DNA of 64,000 nucleotides from an uncultured Faecalibacterium sp. (GCA_934525845.1 CAKSZS010000003.1:87273-151272); one strand, 5' to 3'; positions 33,433 to 43,255 are shown, counted from the first letter of the stretch. Numbers and translations: made by a program. Notes: generated by a model not told the origin, from the sequence alone.

Positions 33433-34592
33433 TACCAGTACATCTCCCAATCTTTGGTCAGGCGGGTCAGCGCCTCCATATAGAAGTAATCGCCCCAGCT
33501 GGTGCATTCATCCACGCCCTCGGGGGTGCAGGTGTTGTAGGGACTTTTTTTACTGTAGGTGCCGTGCAGCAGCTGGCCGGAACCCAGGGTGCCGGGCTTC
33601 ACGGCGTAGTTGGCCGCCAGAGAATCCAGCATCTGCCGGGCCAGGGTGCGCCACTGCTCCGCCTCTTCGGCACCGACGTACTTGGCGGCTTCCAGCAGGC
33701 CGCAGGCCACGATGGCGGCGGAAGAGGAATCCCGCGGCTCGCCGCTTTCCGGGGCAAAGATCATGTCCCAGCAGGGAATGAGATCTTCCGGCAGGCGGGA
33801 CAGGTAGAAGTCCAGGGCCTTGCGGAACACCTCCAGGAATTTTTCGTCGTGGGTGTAGGTGTAGCCGATGGCACTGCCGTACACGCCCCAGGCCTGACCC
33901 CGCGCCCAGAAGCTGTCGTCCTTGTAGCCCTGGCAGGTGCGGCCGCCCTTGGGGGTGCCGTCCGGGTTCATGAAGAAGGTGTGGTAGGTGCTGCCGTCCG
34001 GACGGAAGGAGTTGGCCAGCGTGGTGGCGGTGTGTGCAGCGGCGATCGCGCGGTAGTGGTCCTTGCCGGTGGTCTCGCTGGCCCAGTACAGCAGCGGCAC
34101 GTTCAGCATACAGTCGATGATGTAGCGGTAGTTGTCCGGGTCATCCATGGTGCCCCAGGCCTGCAGAAATTTTCCGCTGGGCTGATAGCGGGTCAGCAGC
34201 TGGTCAGCGGCGGCAATGGCAGCGTCACGGCCCTTCTCGCTGCCCACCAGCTTCCAGGCGGCAACGCAGGTGGGACTGTACAGGAAGCCCATGTCGTGGT
34301 GGTCTACCGAGACCTTGCGGGCGATGCGGTCCGCAAAGCTGTCCACCTGGATCAGGGCGGCGTTCTTGAATGTTTCCTCGCCGGTGGCCTCGTAGGCCAG
34401 CCAGATCTCACCGGGCCAGAAGCCGCAGGTCCACTGGTCGTTGGCACAGCCGGGGTAGATGCCGTTCACGCTGGAATGGTTCTGGCACTGGTAAGTGTAC
34501 AGCGGCAGGTTGGTCGCCACCTGCCGGCAGGCATCGGCCAGCGCCTGCTTTGCTTCGGCATCGGTCATGGGATGGTTGGGATAGGTCTTCAT
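33432..34592 (-). CDS. GH88 unsaturated glucuronyl hydrolase
   Basis: A 386-residue enzyme of glycoside hydrolase family 88, with an alpha6/alpha6 barrel. Motifs HHDMGFLYS, YRYIIDCMLN (aspartate in the active site), and RGQAWGVYG are typical. It removes the 4,5-unsaturated uronic acid left at the end of oligosaccharides by polysaccharide lyases, such as fragments of hyaluronan, chondroitin, heparan or related glycans. No signal peptide, so it acts on imported oligosaccharides. AAGGAG is 7 nt before the ATG at 34592; an ATG two codons earlier is too close to it. A lyase-like gene occurs at 43.5 kb. Confidence 0.9.
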   Translation of the reverse strand: MKTYPNHPMTDAEAKQALADACRQVATNLPLYTYQCQNHSSVNGIYPGCANDQWTCGFWPGEIWLAYEATGEETFKNAALIQVDSFADRIARKVSVDHHDMGFLYSPTCVAAWKLVGSEKGRDAAIAAADQLLTRYQPSGKFLQAWGTMDDPDNYRYIIDCMLNVPLLYWASETTGKDHYRAIAAAHTATTLANSFRPDGSTYHTFFMNPDGTPKGGRTCQGYKDDSFWARGQAWGVYGSAIGYTYTHDEKFLEVFRKALDFYLSRLPEDLIPCWDMIFAPESGEPRDSSSAAIVACGLLEAAKYVGAEEAEQWRTLARQMLDSLAANYAVKPGTLGSGQLLHGTYSKKSPYNTCTPEGVDECTSWGDYFYMEALTRLTKDWEMYW

Positions 34593-34594
34593 GT

Positions 34595-36400
34595 TCATTC
34601 TCCTTCTTGCTTGAACCCGAACGTCGGAATATCTGCCCAGCGCTTCCGCAGGAAGTGTGCCCCCAGTTTGGGGCGGCGGTCCCGGGTGAACAGACCCTTC
34701 TTGTTGCCGTCTACCCGCATGGGACCCTGCACGGTGTCATAATCCGCAAAGTTCCAGACGAACTCGCCCACGAACCACGGGCGCTTGTCGAATTCGGCGT
34801 CCAGACGGCGGTAGAACTCCACCTGGAATTCCTCGCTGAACATTTCGGCCCCGGCGGTGTGCAGGCCGGCCACGGTGTCCGCGCCGTACTCACTCATCAT
34901 GACGGGCTTGTGCTGGGCTTCCCAGAAATCCAGCTCCTGGTTCAGACCATAGCAGGCGGCGTCCAGATCACCGGACAGATTATACCATCCATAATACCGG
35001 TTGATGCACACGATGTCCATGGTGCGGGTGGTGATATCTTTGGTGTAGTCGTTCTGGCAGCACACCAGGGTCACCGGGCGGCCCTGGGGGTCCAGCTGGT
35101 GGGCCAGCTCGTAGAGCGGGTGCCAGTAGTCGTAAGCATCCTGGGGGAAGTGCTCCAGGTCCGGTTCGTTGCCCAGGCTCCACAGCACCACGCAGGGGTG
35201 GTTCTTGTCCCGCTGGATCATCTCGGTCAGGACCTGCCGGTGGTGTTCGGCAAGGGGATATTCTTTGTAAGGATTCACGGCTGTCCCGCCGCCGATGCCC
35301 ACGGCCGGGGTCTCATCCATGACCAGGATGCCCTCCCGGTCGCACAGGTCGTAGAACTCTTCCGCATAGGGGTAGTGGCTGGCGCGCACCGCGTTGGCGT
35401 TGGTCCAGTGGAGCAGGTTCACGTCCTTGATGTTCAGCACCGGGTCAAAGCCCCGGCCATGAGCCGTGAAGTCCTCGTGCTTGCAGAAGCCCTTGAAGTA
35501 GAGCGGCTTGCCGTTCAGCAGGACCTGGGTGCCCTTTACCTCGATGCTCCGCACGCCGAAGGTCTGGTCATACTGGTCCGCACCGCAGGTGATGTGCAGG
35601 GTGTAGAGGTAGGGCACGCCGGGCTTCGGTTCCCAGAGATGCACATCCGGGATGTGCAGAGTGCCTTTGGCCCCCTCCGCACTTGCGACGGCTGCGCCTG
35701 CCGCATCCAGCACGCGGACGGAGACCGACGCGCCGCCGGTCGTCTGGACGGCATAATGAACGGAGCCATCGGTGTGCGGCACCACGGTCACATCTTCAAT
35801 GTGATCCGCAGGGGTCGTGCAGAGCCACACCGGGCGGTGGATGCCCGCATAGTTAAAGAAGTCAAAGTTGGGGCGGTTCTGGGGTGCGGCGATGCGCTTG
35901 GCGGCTTCCACGCTGGGGATGCCGGCGTTGTCCGAACCGAAGAACGCCAGCTGTCCGGCTTCGTTGCCCACGGGCAGGGTGCTGTGATCCACCCGGTTGT
36001 CGCAGGCGACGGTGAGCAGGGCGGTCTGGCCGGGGGCCAGCAGGGCAGTGACGTCCGCCTCAAAGGGGGTGAAGCCGCCCTTGTGTTCGGCCACAAGCTG
36101 ACCGTTCAGCCAGACGTTAGCCGTGTGGGTGACAGCCCCGAACCGCAGGACGATCCGCTGCCCGGTGCAGAACGCGGGCAGGGTGACCGTCCGCTGATAC
36201 CAGGCCCAGCCGTAGTGACGGCGCAGGGCCGTGGTCTGATCGTTCTGGTCGTTGTAGCTGGCCGGCACCGCAATGGGCTGCGGGTCCGGCAACGGCTGTG
36301 CCGGGTCGAACTGGGCGGCATCCTCACTGCCCAGCTGGAAGTTCCAGGTGCCATTCAGGCTCAGTTTTAAACGGGATGGGTTTTGTTGTGGATATAACAT
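34595..36400 (-). CDS. uidA: Beta-glucuronidase (GH2)
   Basis: A 601-residue GH2 enzyme: sugar-binding domain (about 1-190), immunoglobulin-like domain (about 190-285), TIM barrel (about 290-601). Acid/base Glu412 (SLGNEPD) and nucleophile Glu504 (MMSEYGAD) are in place. NKK at 566-568 supplies the Asn-x-Lys motif that recognises the glucuronate carboxylate and marks true beta-glucuronidases. The loop after barrel strand 2 (about 362-380) is short, so large oligosaccharides or conjugates may enter. It is cytoplasmic and heads the GH88-DUF2264 unit. It could act on glycan-derived or xenobiotic glucuronides. Confidence 0.95.
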   Translation of the reverse strand: MLYPQQNPSRLKLSLNGTWNFQLGSEDAAQFDPAQPLPDPQPIAVPASYNDQNDQTTALRRHYGWAWYQRTVTLPAFCTGQRIVLRFGAVTHTANVWLNGQLVAEHKGGFTPFEADVTALLAPGQTALLTVACDNRVDHSTLPVGNEAGQLAFFGSDNAGIPSVEAAKRIAAPQNRPNFDFFNYAGIHRPVWLCTTPADHIEDVTVVPHTDGSVHYAVQTTGGASVSVRVLDAAGAAVASAEGAKGTLHIPDVHLWEPKPGVPYLYTLHITCGADQYDQTFGVRSIEVKGTQVLLNGKPLYFKGFCKHEDFTAHGRGFDPVLNIKDVNLLHWTNANAVRASHYPYAEEFYDLCDREGILVMDETPAVGIGGGTAVNPYKEYPLAEHHRQVLTEMIQRDKNHPCVVLWSLGNEPDLEHFPQDAYDYWHPLYELAHQLDPQGRPVTLVCCQNDYTKDITTRTMDIVCINRYYGWYNLSGDLDAACYGLNQELDFWEAQHKPVMMSEYGADTVAGLHTAGAEMFSEEFQVEFYRRLDAEFDKRPWFVGEFVWNFADYDTVQGPMRVDGNKKGLFTRDRRPKLGAHFLRKRWADIPTFGFKQEGE

Positions 36401-36423
36401 AGAAATACATCTCCTGCCAGAAC

Positions 36424-36550
36424 CCTCTCAGGCTCGCATTGCTCGCCAGCTCCCCCGAGGGGGGAGCTTTTTTATTTGTAACCGTAAGAGGCATAGAAGC
36501 TCGCCCTTCGGGAGAGCTGGCAAACCCGTCAGGGTTTGACTGAGAGGGTT
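36424..36550. repeat. Dispersed palindromic intergenic repeat
   Basis: Starts with CCCTCTCAGGCTCG and ends with TGACTGAGAGGG. It contains CCAGCTCCCCCGAGGGGGGAGC and a GCTCGCCCTTCGGGAGAGC hairpin, plus an AACCCGTCAGGGTT palindrome. Same family as the copies near 10.8, 43.5 and 58.0 kb; it lies between the beta-glucuronidase gene and the ABC operon. Confidence 0.8.
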
Positions 36551-36552
36551 AT

Positions 36553-36590
36553 CAAAAAAGCGGGGCGCGGGCTTTGCCCACGCCCCGCTT
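36553..36590 (-). terminator. Terminator of the ABC importer operon
   Basis: A 10-bp GC-rich stem (36558-36567 with 36581-36590), with an inner GGGC/GCCC pairing, followed on the minus strand by TTTTTT. It separates the importer from the downstream beta-glucuronidase unit. Confidence 0.8.
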
Positions 36591-36609
36591 ACGGGTCCTG
36601 TGATGGATT

Positions 36610-37470
36610 TTAACCCTTGATGCCGGTGGACGCCACGCCCTGCACGAAGTACTTCTGCAGGGACAGGAAGACGATCAGGACCGGGATCAGAGCGACCACA
36701 GAAGCGGCCATGATGAGGCCGTACTCCGCAGAGTACTGGGTGATGAACATCCGCAGGCCGATCTGGATGGTCTTCAACTCGGTCTTGGTCAGGTAGATCA
36801 GGGGGCCGAGGAAGTCGTTCCAGGTGTTGACGAAGGTGAAGATGGTCAGGGTGGACAGAGCCGGCAGGCTCAGCGGCAGCATGATGTGCCACCAGATGCC
36901 GTACTCGCTCAGGCCGTCGATGCGGGCGGCTTCGCACAGCTCGCTGGGCACACCCTCATAGAACTGCTTCATCAGGAACACGCCGAAGGCGCTGAACGCC
37001 TGCAGACACATGATGGCCAGATGGGTGTTGTTCAGGTGCCAGGAACTCATCATCATGAACTGGGGCACCATGTAGGCCTGCCAGGGCACTGCAATGGTGG
37101 CGATGTAGCCCAGGAAGAGAACGTTCTTGCCCTTGAACTGCATCTTGGCAAAGGCGTAGGCAGCGAAGGAGGAGGTGAACAGCTGCAGCAGGGTGACGAC
37201 CACGGTGATCTTGACCGTATTTTTCACGAAGGTCAGCAGCGGGATCTGGGTCCAGATGTCCACATAGTTCTGCCAGCGGGGATTTTTCGGGATCCACTGG
37301 ATGGGGAAGCCGAAGACGTCCTTGTTCAGCTTGAAGGAAGAGGACAGCATCCACAGGAAGGGCAGCAGCATACAGGCTGTGATGGTGATGAGGAAGAAAT
37401 AGATCAGAAACTTGGAGATGAAGTTGCGCCGCTTCTGAGACGCATGGTTCTTAACGACTGCAGTAGACAT
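36610..37470 (-). CDS. Carbohydrate ABC permease (MalG-type)
   Basis: A 286-residue inner-membrane permease with six hydrophobic segments and the EAA loop (ELCEAARIDGLSEYGIWWHIMLP), the contact for the ATPase. It belongs to the carbohydrate uptake-1 class and pairs with the MalF-type permease just upstream. No ATPase gene is nearby; the MsmK-type protein encoded at 14.4 kb is the likely partner. Confidence 0.92.
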   Translation of the reverse strand: MSTAVVKNHASQKRRNFISKFLIYFFLITITACMLLPFLWMLSSSFKLNKDVFGFPIQWIPKNPRWQNYVDIWTQIPLLTFVKNTVKITVVVTLLQLFTSSFAAYAFAKMQFKGKNVLFLGYIATIAVPWQAYMVPQFMMMSSWHLNNTHLAIMCLQAFSAFGVFLMKQFYEGVPSELCEAARIDGLSEYGIWWHIMLPLSLPALSTLTIFTFVNTWNDFLGPLIYLTKTELKTIQIGLRMFITQYSAEYGLIMAASVVALIPVLIVFLSLQKYFVQGVASTGIKG

Positions 37471-37487
37471 GACTTCTTCCTCCTTTC

Positions 37488-38417
37488 TCAGTTCTCACCC
37501 TTGGAGCCGCGGAACTGGACGATCGTGACGATCAGCACCAGCACGAACAGCACCATGGAGATGGCACTTGCATAGCCGTACTTCGGCGTGTTGACAAAGG
37601 CGACATTGTAGATGTAGTACACCAGCGTCATGGTAGCCGTGCCGGGGCCGCCCTGGGTGATCATGTACATCTGATCGTACACCTTGAAGCCGGAGATGGT
37701 CAGCATGATGACCACGAAGAAGGTGGTGGGGCGCAGCTGGGGCAGGGTGATGTGCCAGAACTGCTGCCAGCGGTTGGCACCGTCCAGCTCGGCGGCCTCG
37801 TTCAGGTCGGGGTTGCAGCCCTGCAGACCGGCCAGGTAGATGACCATGTAGTAGCCCATGTTCTTCCAGACGCTGAACAGGATGACCGTGATCATAGCGG
37901 TGTCCTTGCCGGCTGCCCAGCGGGGCAGGTCTTCAACCGCCACATGGAAGAACTGGTTCAGGATCATGTTGATGGGACCCATGGAGGGGTTGAAGATCAT
38001 GTTCCAGACCGCAGCCACGGCCACCAGGGAAGCAACATACGGGAAGAAGGCCACGGTGCGGAAGAAGTTGCGCAGTTTGACGTTCTGGTTCAGCAGCACA
38101 GCCATGGCCAGACTGCAGACCAGGGTCAGCGGCACGGTGCCGATGACGTAGACGATGGTGTTTTTCAGCGCGGCCTGGAAGATCTTATCGGTGGTGAACA
38201 GCTTGATGAAGTTGTCCAGACCGATGAACTGGATGGCATGGCGGCCATCCCAGGAGCAGAACGCCAGCGCGATGGCGAACACCATGGGCACCAGCGTGAA
38301 CACGCAGAAGCCGATGAAGTTCGGCGCAATGAAGGAATACGCGATCAGGGAATCGCGTGTGTTTTTCTTGAGCACTTTACGGGGAGCTTTTTGCGCGGAA
38401 ACTGCGGTACTCGCCAT
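37488..38417 (-). CDS. Carbohydrate ABC permease (MalF-type)
   Basis: A 309-residue permease with six membrane segments and the EAA loop (DLNEAAELDGANRWQQFWHITLP). Gene order on the minus strand is binding protein, this permease, MalG-type permease, the usual order for sugar importers. The transported sugar is probably an oligosaccharide containing uronic acid, judged from the neighbouring hydrolases. Confidence 0.92.
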   Translation of the reverse strand: MASTAVSAQKAPRKVLKKNTRDSLIAYSFIAPNFIGFCVFTLVPMVFAIALAFCSWDGRHAIQFIGLDNFIKLFTTDKIFQAALKNTIVYVIGTVPLTLVCSLAMAVLLNQNVKLRNFFRTVAFFPYVASLVAVAAVWNMIFNPSMGPINMILNQFFHVAVEDLPRWAAGKDTAMITVILFSVWKNMGYYMVIYLAGLQGCNPDLNEAAELDGANRWQQFWHITLPQLRPTTFFVVIMLTISGFKVYDQMYMITQGGPGTATMTLVYYIYNVAFVNTPKYGYASAISMVLFVLVLIVTIVQFRGSKGEN

Positions 38418-38461
38418 AAAAGAGCCTCCTTTCCGGCGGATGAAGGTGATTTCAAAGAAGT

Positions 38462-38486
38462 GGGGCGGGCGTATGCCGCCCGCCCC
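38462..38486 (-). promoter_or_regulatory. Intercistronic GC hairpin in the ABC operon
   Basis: A perfect 10-bp hairpin (38462-38471 with 38477-38486) lacking a T run, between the binding-protein and permease genes. Such hairpins usually protect the upstream message, giving more binding protein than permease. Confidence 0.65.
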
Positions 38487-38536
38487 GGGTACGATGCTTT
38501 ATGATGAAAATGGGAGGAGAAAGCGTGCAGCAGAGC

Positions 38537-39859
38537 TTAGCCCAGAACGGCGGGAACCTGATCGTTCATGTTCTGGATGCCTTCATCAACGGTCTCGCTC
38601 ATGGTCATGATGGCGTCATGCTCGGCGTTCAGGATGGTCTCGATGTCGGATGCGTACTGGGTGTAGGGCATTTCCAGATAGACGTTGCTGGTGGTCAGAG
38701 CGTCCACGGAGTTTGCATCATCGGGGAAGCCCTCAGTGGACTTGATGATGTCGCTGGTGGCGCTGGAACCGCAGGCCGGGAAGGTGCCGGTTTTGGCAAT
38801 GGCCTGTGCACCCTCTTCGGAGACGCACCAGTTGATGAAGTCAGCGGCGGCGTCCGCCTTGGGAGAATCCACATTGATGGCCAGGCTGGTCACGGTGCCC
38901 AGGGTGGAACCGGCGGGTGCGCCTGCCGGGTGCGGGTACTTGACGATGCCCCAGTTGAACTTGGTCTCGGCATCCTTCATGTAGCTTTCCAGGGTGGAGA
39001 TGAACCAGCTGCCCATGTTGACCATAGCGCACTGCTGATTCTCAAAGGCTGCCGAGTAGTGCAGGGAAGAGGTCTTCAGGTAGCCGTAGTCCATGCAGAT
39101 GCCGTCCTTCTGCTGGGCGATGACCATATCGTAGGTATCCTTCATGAAGTCGTAGGTGCCGTCGATGATGGTGTGCTTGCCGTCCAGGATGGAGAACAGG
39201 GAAGCGGCGGAGCGCCAGGTGTGATAGTGGCAGCCGTAGACCTTGCTGTCACCGGAGCCGCTGGTCATCTTGCGGGCCAGAGCGTCGTAATCCTCCAGCG
39301 TCAGGTCATTGGAGGGGTACTCCACGCCGGCGGCATCGAACAGATCCTTGTTGTAGTACAGCACCCAGAAGTCACTGCGGAACGGCACAGCATAGAAGTT
39401 GCCGTCATCGGTGGTCAGCTGCTCGATGGTGCCGTTGAAATCGCCGGTGTCGCGGGTCAGCACATCGTTCAGGGGCTTCAGGTAATCCAGATTGATCAGG
39501 TTTGCATAACCGGGAATGTCCTTGATGGTCAGGATGTCCAGGTCGGCGCTGCCGGCCAGCTGGGTGGCCAGAACGGTCATGTAATCGCTGGAACCCAGGT
39601 CGACCATCTCGATGGTGACATCGTTGTGGCTTTCCATGTAGCCGTCGGCCATGGCCTGCCAGTAGGGGGTGGACTCCTTATCCCAGACGGCCCACTGCAG
39701 GGTGACGGGGCCGGAAGCTTCGGAAGAAGCGGCAGTGCTGGAAGCAGCCGTGGAAGAAGCAGCGGTGGAGCTGGAAGAACCGCCGCAGGCGGTCAGGGCA
39801 GCAGCTGCGCCGCAGGCGGCGGCAGCGGTCAGGAACGAACGACGAGAGATCTTTTTCAT
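38537..39859 (-). CDS. Sugar-binding lipoprotein of the ABC importer
   Basis: A 440-residue extracellular solute-binding protein (family 1). The signal peptide has a lipobox LTAC (Cys25) followed by a Ser/Ala-rich tether (about 26-48), then the substrate domain starting VTLQWAVWDKES. The N-terminus MKKISRRSFLT contains a twin arginine in a Tat-like context. It captures the sugar outside the cell for the two permeases downstream. It diverges from the sensor kinase gene, which is consistent with control by that two-component system. The 336-bp gap upstream shows a good promoter only for the kinase. Confidence 0.92.
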   Translation of the reverse strand: MKKISRRSFLTAAAACGAAAALTACGGSSSSTAASSTAASSTAASSEASGPVTLQWAVWDKESTPYWQAMADGYMESHNDVTIEMVDLGSSDYMTVLATQLAGSADLDILTIKDIPGYANLINLDYLKPLNDVLTRDTGDFNGTIEQLTTDDGNFYAVPFRSDFWVLYYNKDLFDAAGVEYPSNDLTLEDYDALARKMTSGSGDSKVYGCHYHTWRSAASLFSILDGKHTIIDGTYDFMKDTYDMVIAQQKDGICMDYGYLKTSSLHYSAAFENQQCAMVNMGSWFISTLESYMKDAETKFNWGIVKYPHPAGAPAGSTLGTVTSLAINVDSPKADAAADFINWCVSEEGAQAIAKTGTFPACGSSATSDIIKSTEGFPDDANSVDALTTSNVYLEMPYTQYASDIETILNAEHDAIMTMSETVDEGIQNMNDQVPAVLG

Positions 39860-40129
39860 AAGTCTTGTCCTCCTTCAGGGCAGTTCAAATCTCGTGCAGC
39901 GGATCTCCTCGTGCGGGGGAGCCGCTCGCTTTTGCTGATACCAGAATACCGCACAAGCAGTCCAAACGGAATGGAAAAACTTCGGGAGACACTGCATTTT
40001 TTTCGGGGGATTTTTCAAAAGATGTAATTTCTTATGCTGTTCCCTGCAAATTCTTGATATCCTGCACAGATTACAGAATTGTTACAAATGGAAACCGTAA
40101 AAACTGCACAAAAATCATCGGAAACTCCG

Positions 40130-40158
40130 TTGACAAAGCCCGGCAAACCTTGTACTGT
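40130..40158 (+). promoter_or_regulatory. Promoter of the two-component system
   Basis: TTGACA (40130-40135), 17-nt spacer and TACTGT (40153-40158). On the opposite strand only a weak TATTCT near 39950 is available for the ABC operon, suggesting activation by the response regulator. Confidence 0.65.
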
Positions 40159-40195
40159 ATTAAGTGAAAAATCCAATCCGAAGGGAGAAGACTTC

Positions 40196-42016
40196 ATGCA
40201 GACAGCCAACCACCGTTTCCCGCTGCGGCGGCAGATCGTGTGGAGTATGCGGATCTTTACCGCGCTGACCTCTCTGGCCGTGGGGGCGGCACTGTTCATC
40301 CTCTCCAATCAGTATGTCCGCACCAATACCCTGCAGGCGGCGGAGTTCAACCTGCGGCTGGTGGCAGCCAGCATTGAGACCAGTTTTGAAAATGCGGACA
40401 CCCTGCTCAACTGGGCATCGGTCAATGGGACAGTGCGGCGCTATCTGACCCAGACCGAGGTCAACGGCACCCAGACCATTGCCGCTTACAATGCAGCACA
40501 GGAAAAATACTATTCCAGCCCGCTGCAGAGCAAGGTCATCCGCTTCTTTATCTCCAATGAAAATGACCGTCATCTGCAGTTCGGGCCGCTGAATGCATCC
40601 GCCGCCCTGAGCCGCAGCAGCGTGCAGCTGTTTCTGCAGGCCGGCTACGGCATCCACTTTGCCGAGGATCCGCTGCTGGGGCATCATCCGGTCTGCATTG
40701 CCATCAGTCAGCCGGTGCGCTCCAAACAGGGAACGATGCACCGGGGCACGGCGTATCTGGCGCTGGATCCCTCCATCATCACCGACCCGGCGGCGGGGTA
40801 TACCATGGCCGAGGGCAGTGCGCTGTATTGGGAGATGGACGGACAACTCTGGCAGATCGAAAACGGAGAACTGACAGCCGCAGAAAACATTCTGAGCGGC
40901 GTTTCCTATCAGGAACGCACCGAAAGCGCAGGACGGCTGCAGCAGTCGGCCTGGCAGGGGACGCTGCAGCGGGACGGAACGAAATACAGCGTCATCAAGA
41001 TCCAGCTCGCCGGGCGAGGCGCTTCCCTGGTGCAGATCCTGCCGGAGGGCACGTTCCTGCAGCACCGCCGGGTGTACCTGTGGCTCATCACGCTGGGCAT
41101 TGCGCTGGTCTGGGGGCTGAGTTTCCTGATGCAGCACTGGCTGGAATGGGCCATCACCCGCCCGGTGGAGGCGCTGCAGAAGCGCATTGAAGCGGTGGGC
41201 GGCGGAAACTTTGCCCCGGATCGTTCGGTGGAGTGGAACAACGAGCTGGGCGACATCGGCCGGGGCATCAATAAACTGGCCGAAGATGTGGACAGCCTGA
41301 TGAACCGCCGCATTGAAGATGAGCGCAAAAAACAGGAACTGGAATACCGGATGCTCCAGAATGAGGTGAACCCTCACTTTATTTACAATACCCTCAACAG
41401 CATCCGCTGGATGGCCACCATCCAGCACGCACCCGGCATCGCCGAGATGGTCACGGCCTTTGCCCGCCTGACCAAGAGCATTTCCAAGGGCACGGAAAAA
41501 CTGGTGCCGCTGCAGGAAGAACTGGCCCTGCTGAACGATTATTTTACCATCCAGCAGTACCGCTACGGCGGCGATCTGGAGATCGAGGTCTCCCGCATCG
41601 AGGATGAGCGGCTCTGCCGGGACTGCATGATCCCGCGCTTCACCCTGCAGCCGCTGGTGGAGAATGCCATCTTCCACGGGCTGGAACCCAAGGGCGGCCA
41701 CGGCAGTGTGCTGCTGGACATCTCCACCGACCCGGCCACCGGGGACGTGCTGCTGCGGCTGACCGATGACGGCATCGGAATGCCGCCCGACGTGGTGGCC
41801 CATCTGCTGGACGAACCCACCGAGGAAACCGAAAAGGCGGAAAAGTTCCGTCATGTCGGTCTCTGGAACGTGAACCGGCGCATCCAGTATTCCTTCGGCG
41901 AAGGTTACGGTCTGACCATTGAGAGCGAAGAAGATGTGGGCACCGAAGTGACCATCCGGCTGCCTTATCGGAAGAAAGGAGAAAATGACCATGCTGCGGA
42001 TCCTATTGGTAGATGA
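40196..42016 (+). CDS. YesM/LytS-type sensor histidine kinase
   Basis: A 606-residue kinase: N-terminal membrane helix (about 15-37), extracellular sensing domain (about 40-285), second helix (about 290-312), HAMP (about 313-365), His_kinase domain with the phospho-acceptor in NEVNPHFIYNTLNSI (His394), and an ATPase domain with LQPLVENAIFHGL and DDGIGMP. This class usually senses sugars or binding-protein complexes and pairs with AraC-type response regulators, as here. ATG at 40196 follows AAGGGAG. Confidence 0.93.
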   Translation: MQTANHRFPLRRQIVWSMRIFTALTSLAVGAALFILSNQYVRTNTLQAAEFNLRLVAASIETSFENADTLLNWASVNGTVRRYLTQTEVNGTQTIAAYNAAQEKYYSSPLQSKVIRFFISNENDRHLQFGPLNASAALSRSSVQLFLQAGYGIHFAEDPLLGHHPVCIAISQPVRSKQGTMHRGTAYLALDPSIITDPAAGYTMAEGSALYWEMDGQLWQIENGELTAAENILSGVSYQERTESAGRLQQSAWQGTLQRDGTKYSVIKIQLAGRGASLVQILPEGTFLQHRRVYLWLITLGIALVWGLSFLMQHWLEWAITRPVEALQKRIEAVGGGNFAPDRSVEWNNELGDIGRGINKLAEDVDSLMNRRIEDERKKQELEYRMLQNEVNPHFIYNTLNSIRWMATIQHAPGIAEMVTAFARLTKSISKGTEKLVPLQEELALLNDYFTIQQYRYGGDLEIEVSRIEDERLCRDCMIPRFTLQPLVENAIFHGLEPKGGHGSVLLDISTDPATGDVLLRLTDDGIGMPPDVVAHLLDEPTEETEKAEKFRHVGLWNVNRRIQYSFGEGYGLTIESEEDVGTEVTIRLPYRKKGENDHAADPIGR

Positions 42017-43253
42017 CGAGCCGCTGGTGCTCATCGGTCTGCAGGGAATGCTGGAATGGGAAAAGCTGGGATATACCATCTGCGGCACCGCCCGCAACGG
42101 CAGGCAGGCGCTGGAACTGATCGAGCGCGAGAAGCCGGACATCGTGGTGGCAGATGTGAAAATGCCTCTGATGGACGGCCTGACCCTGGCCCGCACCTGC
42201 CGGGAGCGCGGCCCGCTGCCGGCGTTCATCATGCTGACCAGCTTTGAGGAATTCGATTACATCAAGCAGGCCATGGGAGCCGGCGTGGTGGACTATCTGG
42301 TCAAGCTGGATCTGACCCCGGAGAATCTGCAGAGTGCGCTGGCCCGGGCGGCTGAAAAGGTCAAGAAGGAGCGCGCCCTGCTGGGGGAGCTGCCGGTCCA
42401 GGAAGATCTGTCTGAGAGCGTGCGCACCTATCAGGAACGCTTTTTTGTGCGGCTGTATGCGGGGCTGTTTCAGGACGAGGACGAACTGCGGCAGTCGCTG
42501 CGGCACATGGAGATCGACCTGCAGAGCGACAGCTATCTGGTGGCGTCCTGCATTCTGTGCGCCAACACCGAAATGCCGCCGGCCCAGCAGCTGAAGCTGA
42601 GTTTCTCCTGTGCGCGGATGCTGGAAAATACCCTGCAGAATTACCTGCCCTGCTATGTGACCGGTGCGGACGTCCTGCGCTGCAACGTGCTGTTCTGCCT
42701 GACCGAAAAGCAGTGCCAGAACTACCGGGCCGTTCTGCGGCCGCTGCTGGAACGCGCCAGCCAGATCCTGTACAATTACTTCACGGTGCGGCTGCTCTGG
42801 GCGGTGGGACGCCCCACGAACGCTCTGCTGGGGCTGGCCCGGCGCTGCCGGGAAAACGCCCACCTGCAGCCGCTGCTGACCGAAGAAAACCCCATCCAGT
42901 TCGTGGAGATCAGCGACGGCGATGCCACTGCCGGAAAGATGCAGGTGGTGGCGCAGGTGCAGGAATATATCCGGAATCACCTGTCCGAAAAGCTGACCCT
43001 GGCCGATGTGGCGGCGGTGTTCAATTTCTCCCCGAATTACCTGAGCCAGCTGTTCGGCAAGTACGGCGACAGCGGCTTTGTGGAGTACATCACCGAGACC
43101 CGCATCGCTGCCGCCAAGGAGATGCTGGAACGGGGCGATAAAAAGGTCTACGAGATCGCCGAGGAGCTGGGCTTTGAAAGCTCCTTCTACTTCTCCAAGG
43201 TCTTCAAGAAGGTCACGGGCCTCAGCCCCCGCGAGTATCAGCAGAGTTTGTAA
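41991..43253 (+). CDS. AraC-type response regulator
   Basis: A 420-residue regulator: receiver domain (about 1-120, LRILLVDDEP, phospho-acceptor Asp55 in VVADVKMP, Lys in DYLVKLD), a linker domain, and a C-terminal AraC DNA-binding pair (about 315-415; LADVAAVFNFSPNYLSQLFGKY and EIAEELGFESSFYFSKVFKKVTG). The ATG at 41991 is 9 nt after AGGAG; an ATG six bases earlier is only 3 nt away. It overlaps the kinase gene by 26 nt. It likely controls the divergent ABC importer and possibly the lyase genes. Confidence 0.93.
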   Translation: MLRILLVDDEPLVLIGLQGMLEWEKLGYTICGTARNGRQALELIEREKPDIVVADVKMPLMDGLTLARTCRERGPLPAFIMLTSFEEFDYIKQAMGAGVVDYLVKLDLTPENLQSALARAAEKVKKERALLGELPVQEDLSESVRTYQERFFVRLYAGLFQDEDELRQSLRHMEIDLQSDSYLVASCILCANTEMPPAQQLKLSFSCARMLENTLQNYLPCYVTGADVLRCNVLFCLTEKQCQNYRAVLRPLLERASQILYNYFTVRLLWAVGRPTNALLGLARRCRENAHLQPLLTEENPIQFVEISDGDATAGKMQVVAQVQEYIRNHLSEKLTLADVAAVFNFSPNYLSQLFGKYGDSGFVEYITETRIAAAKEMLERGDKKVYEIAEELGFESSFYFSKVFKKVTGLSPREYQQSL

Positions 43254-43255
43254 AA

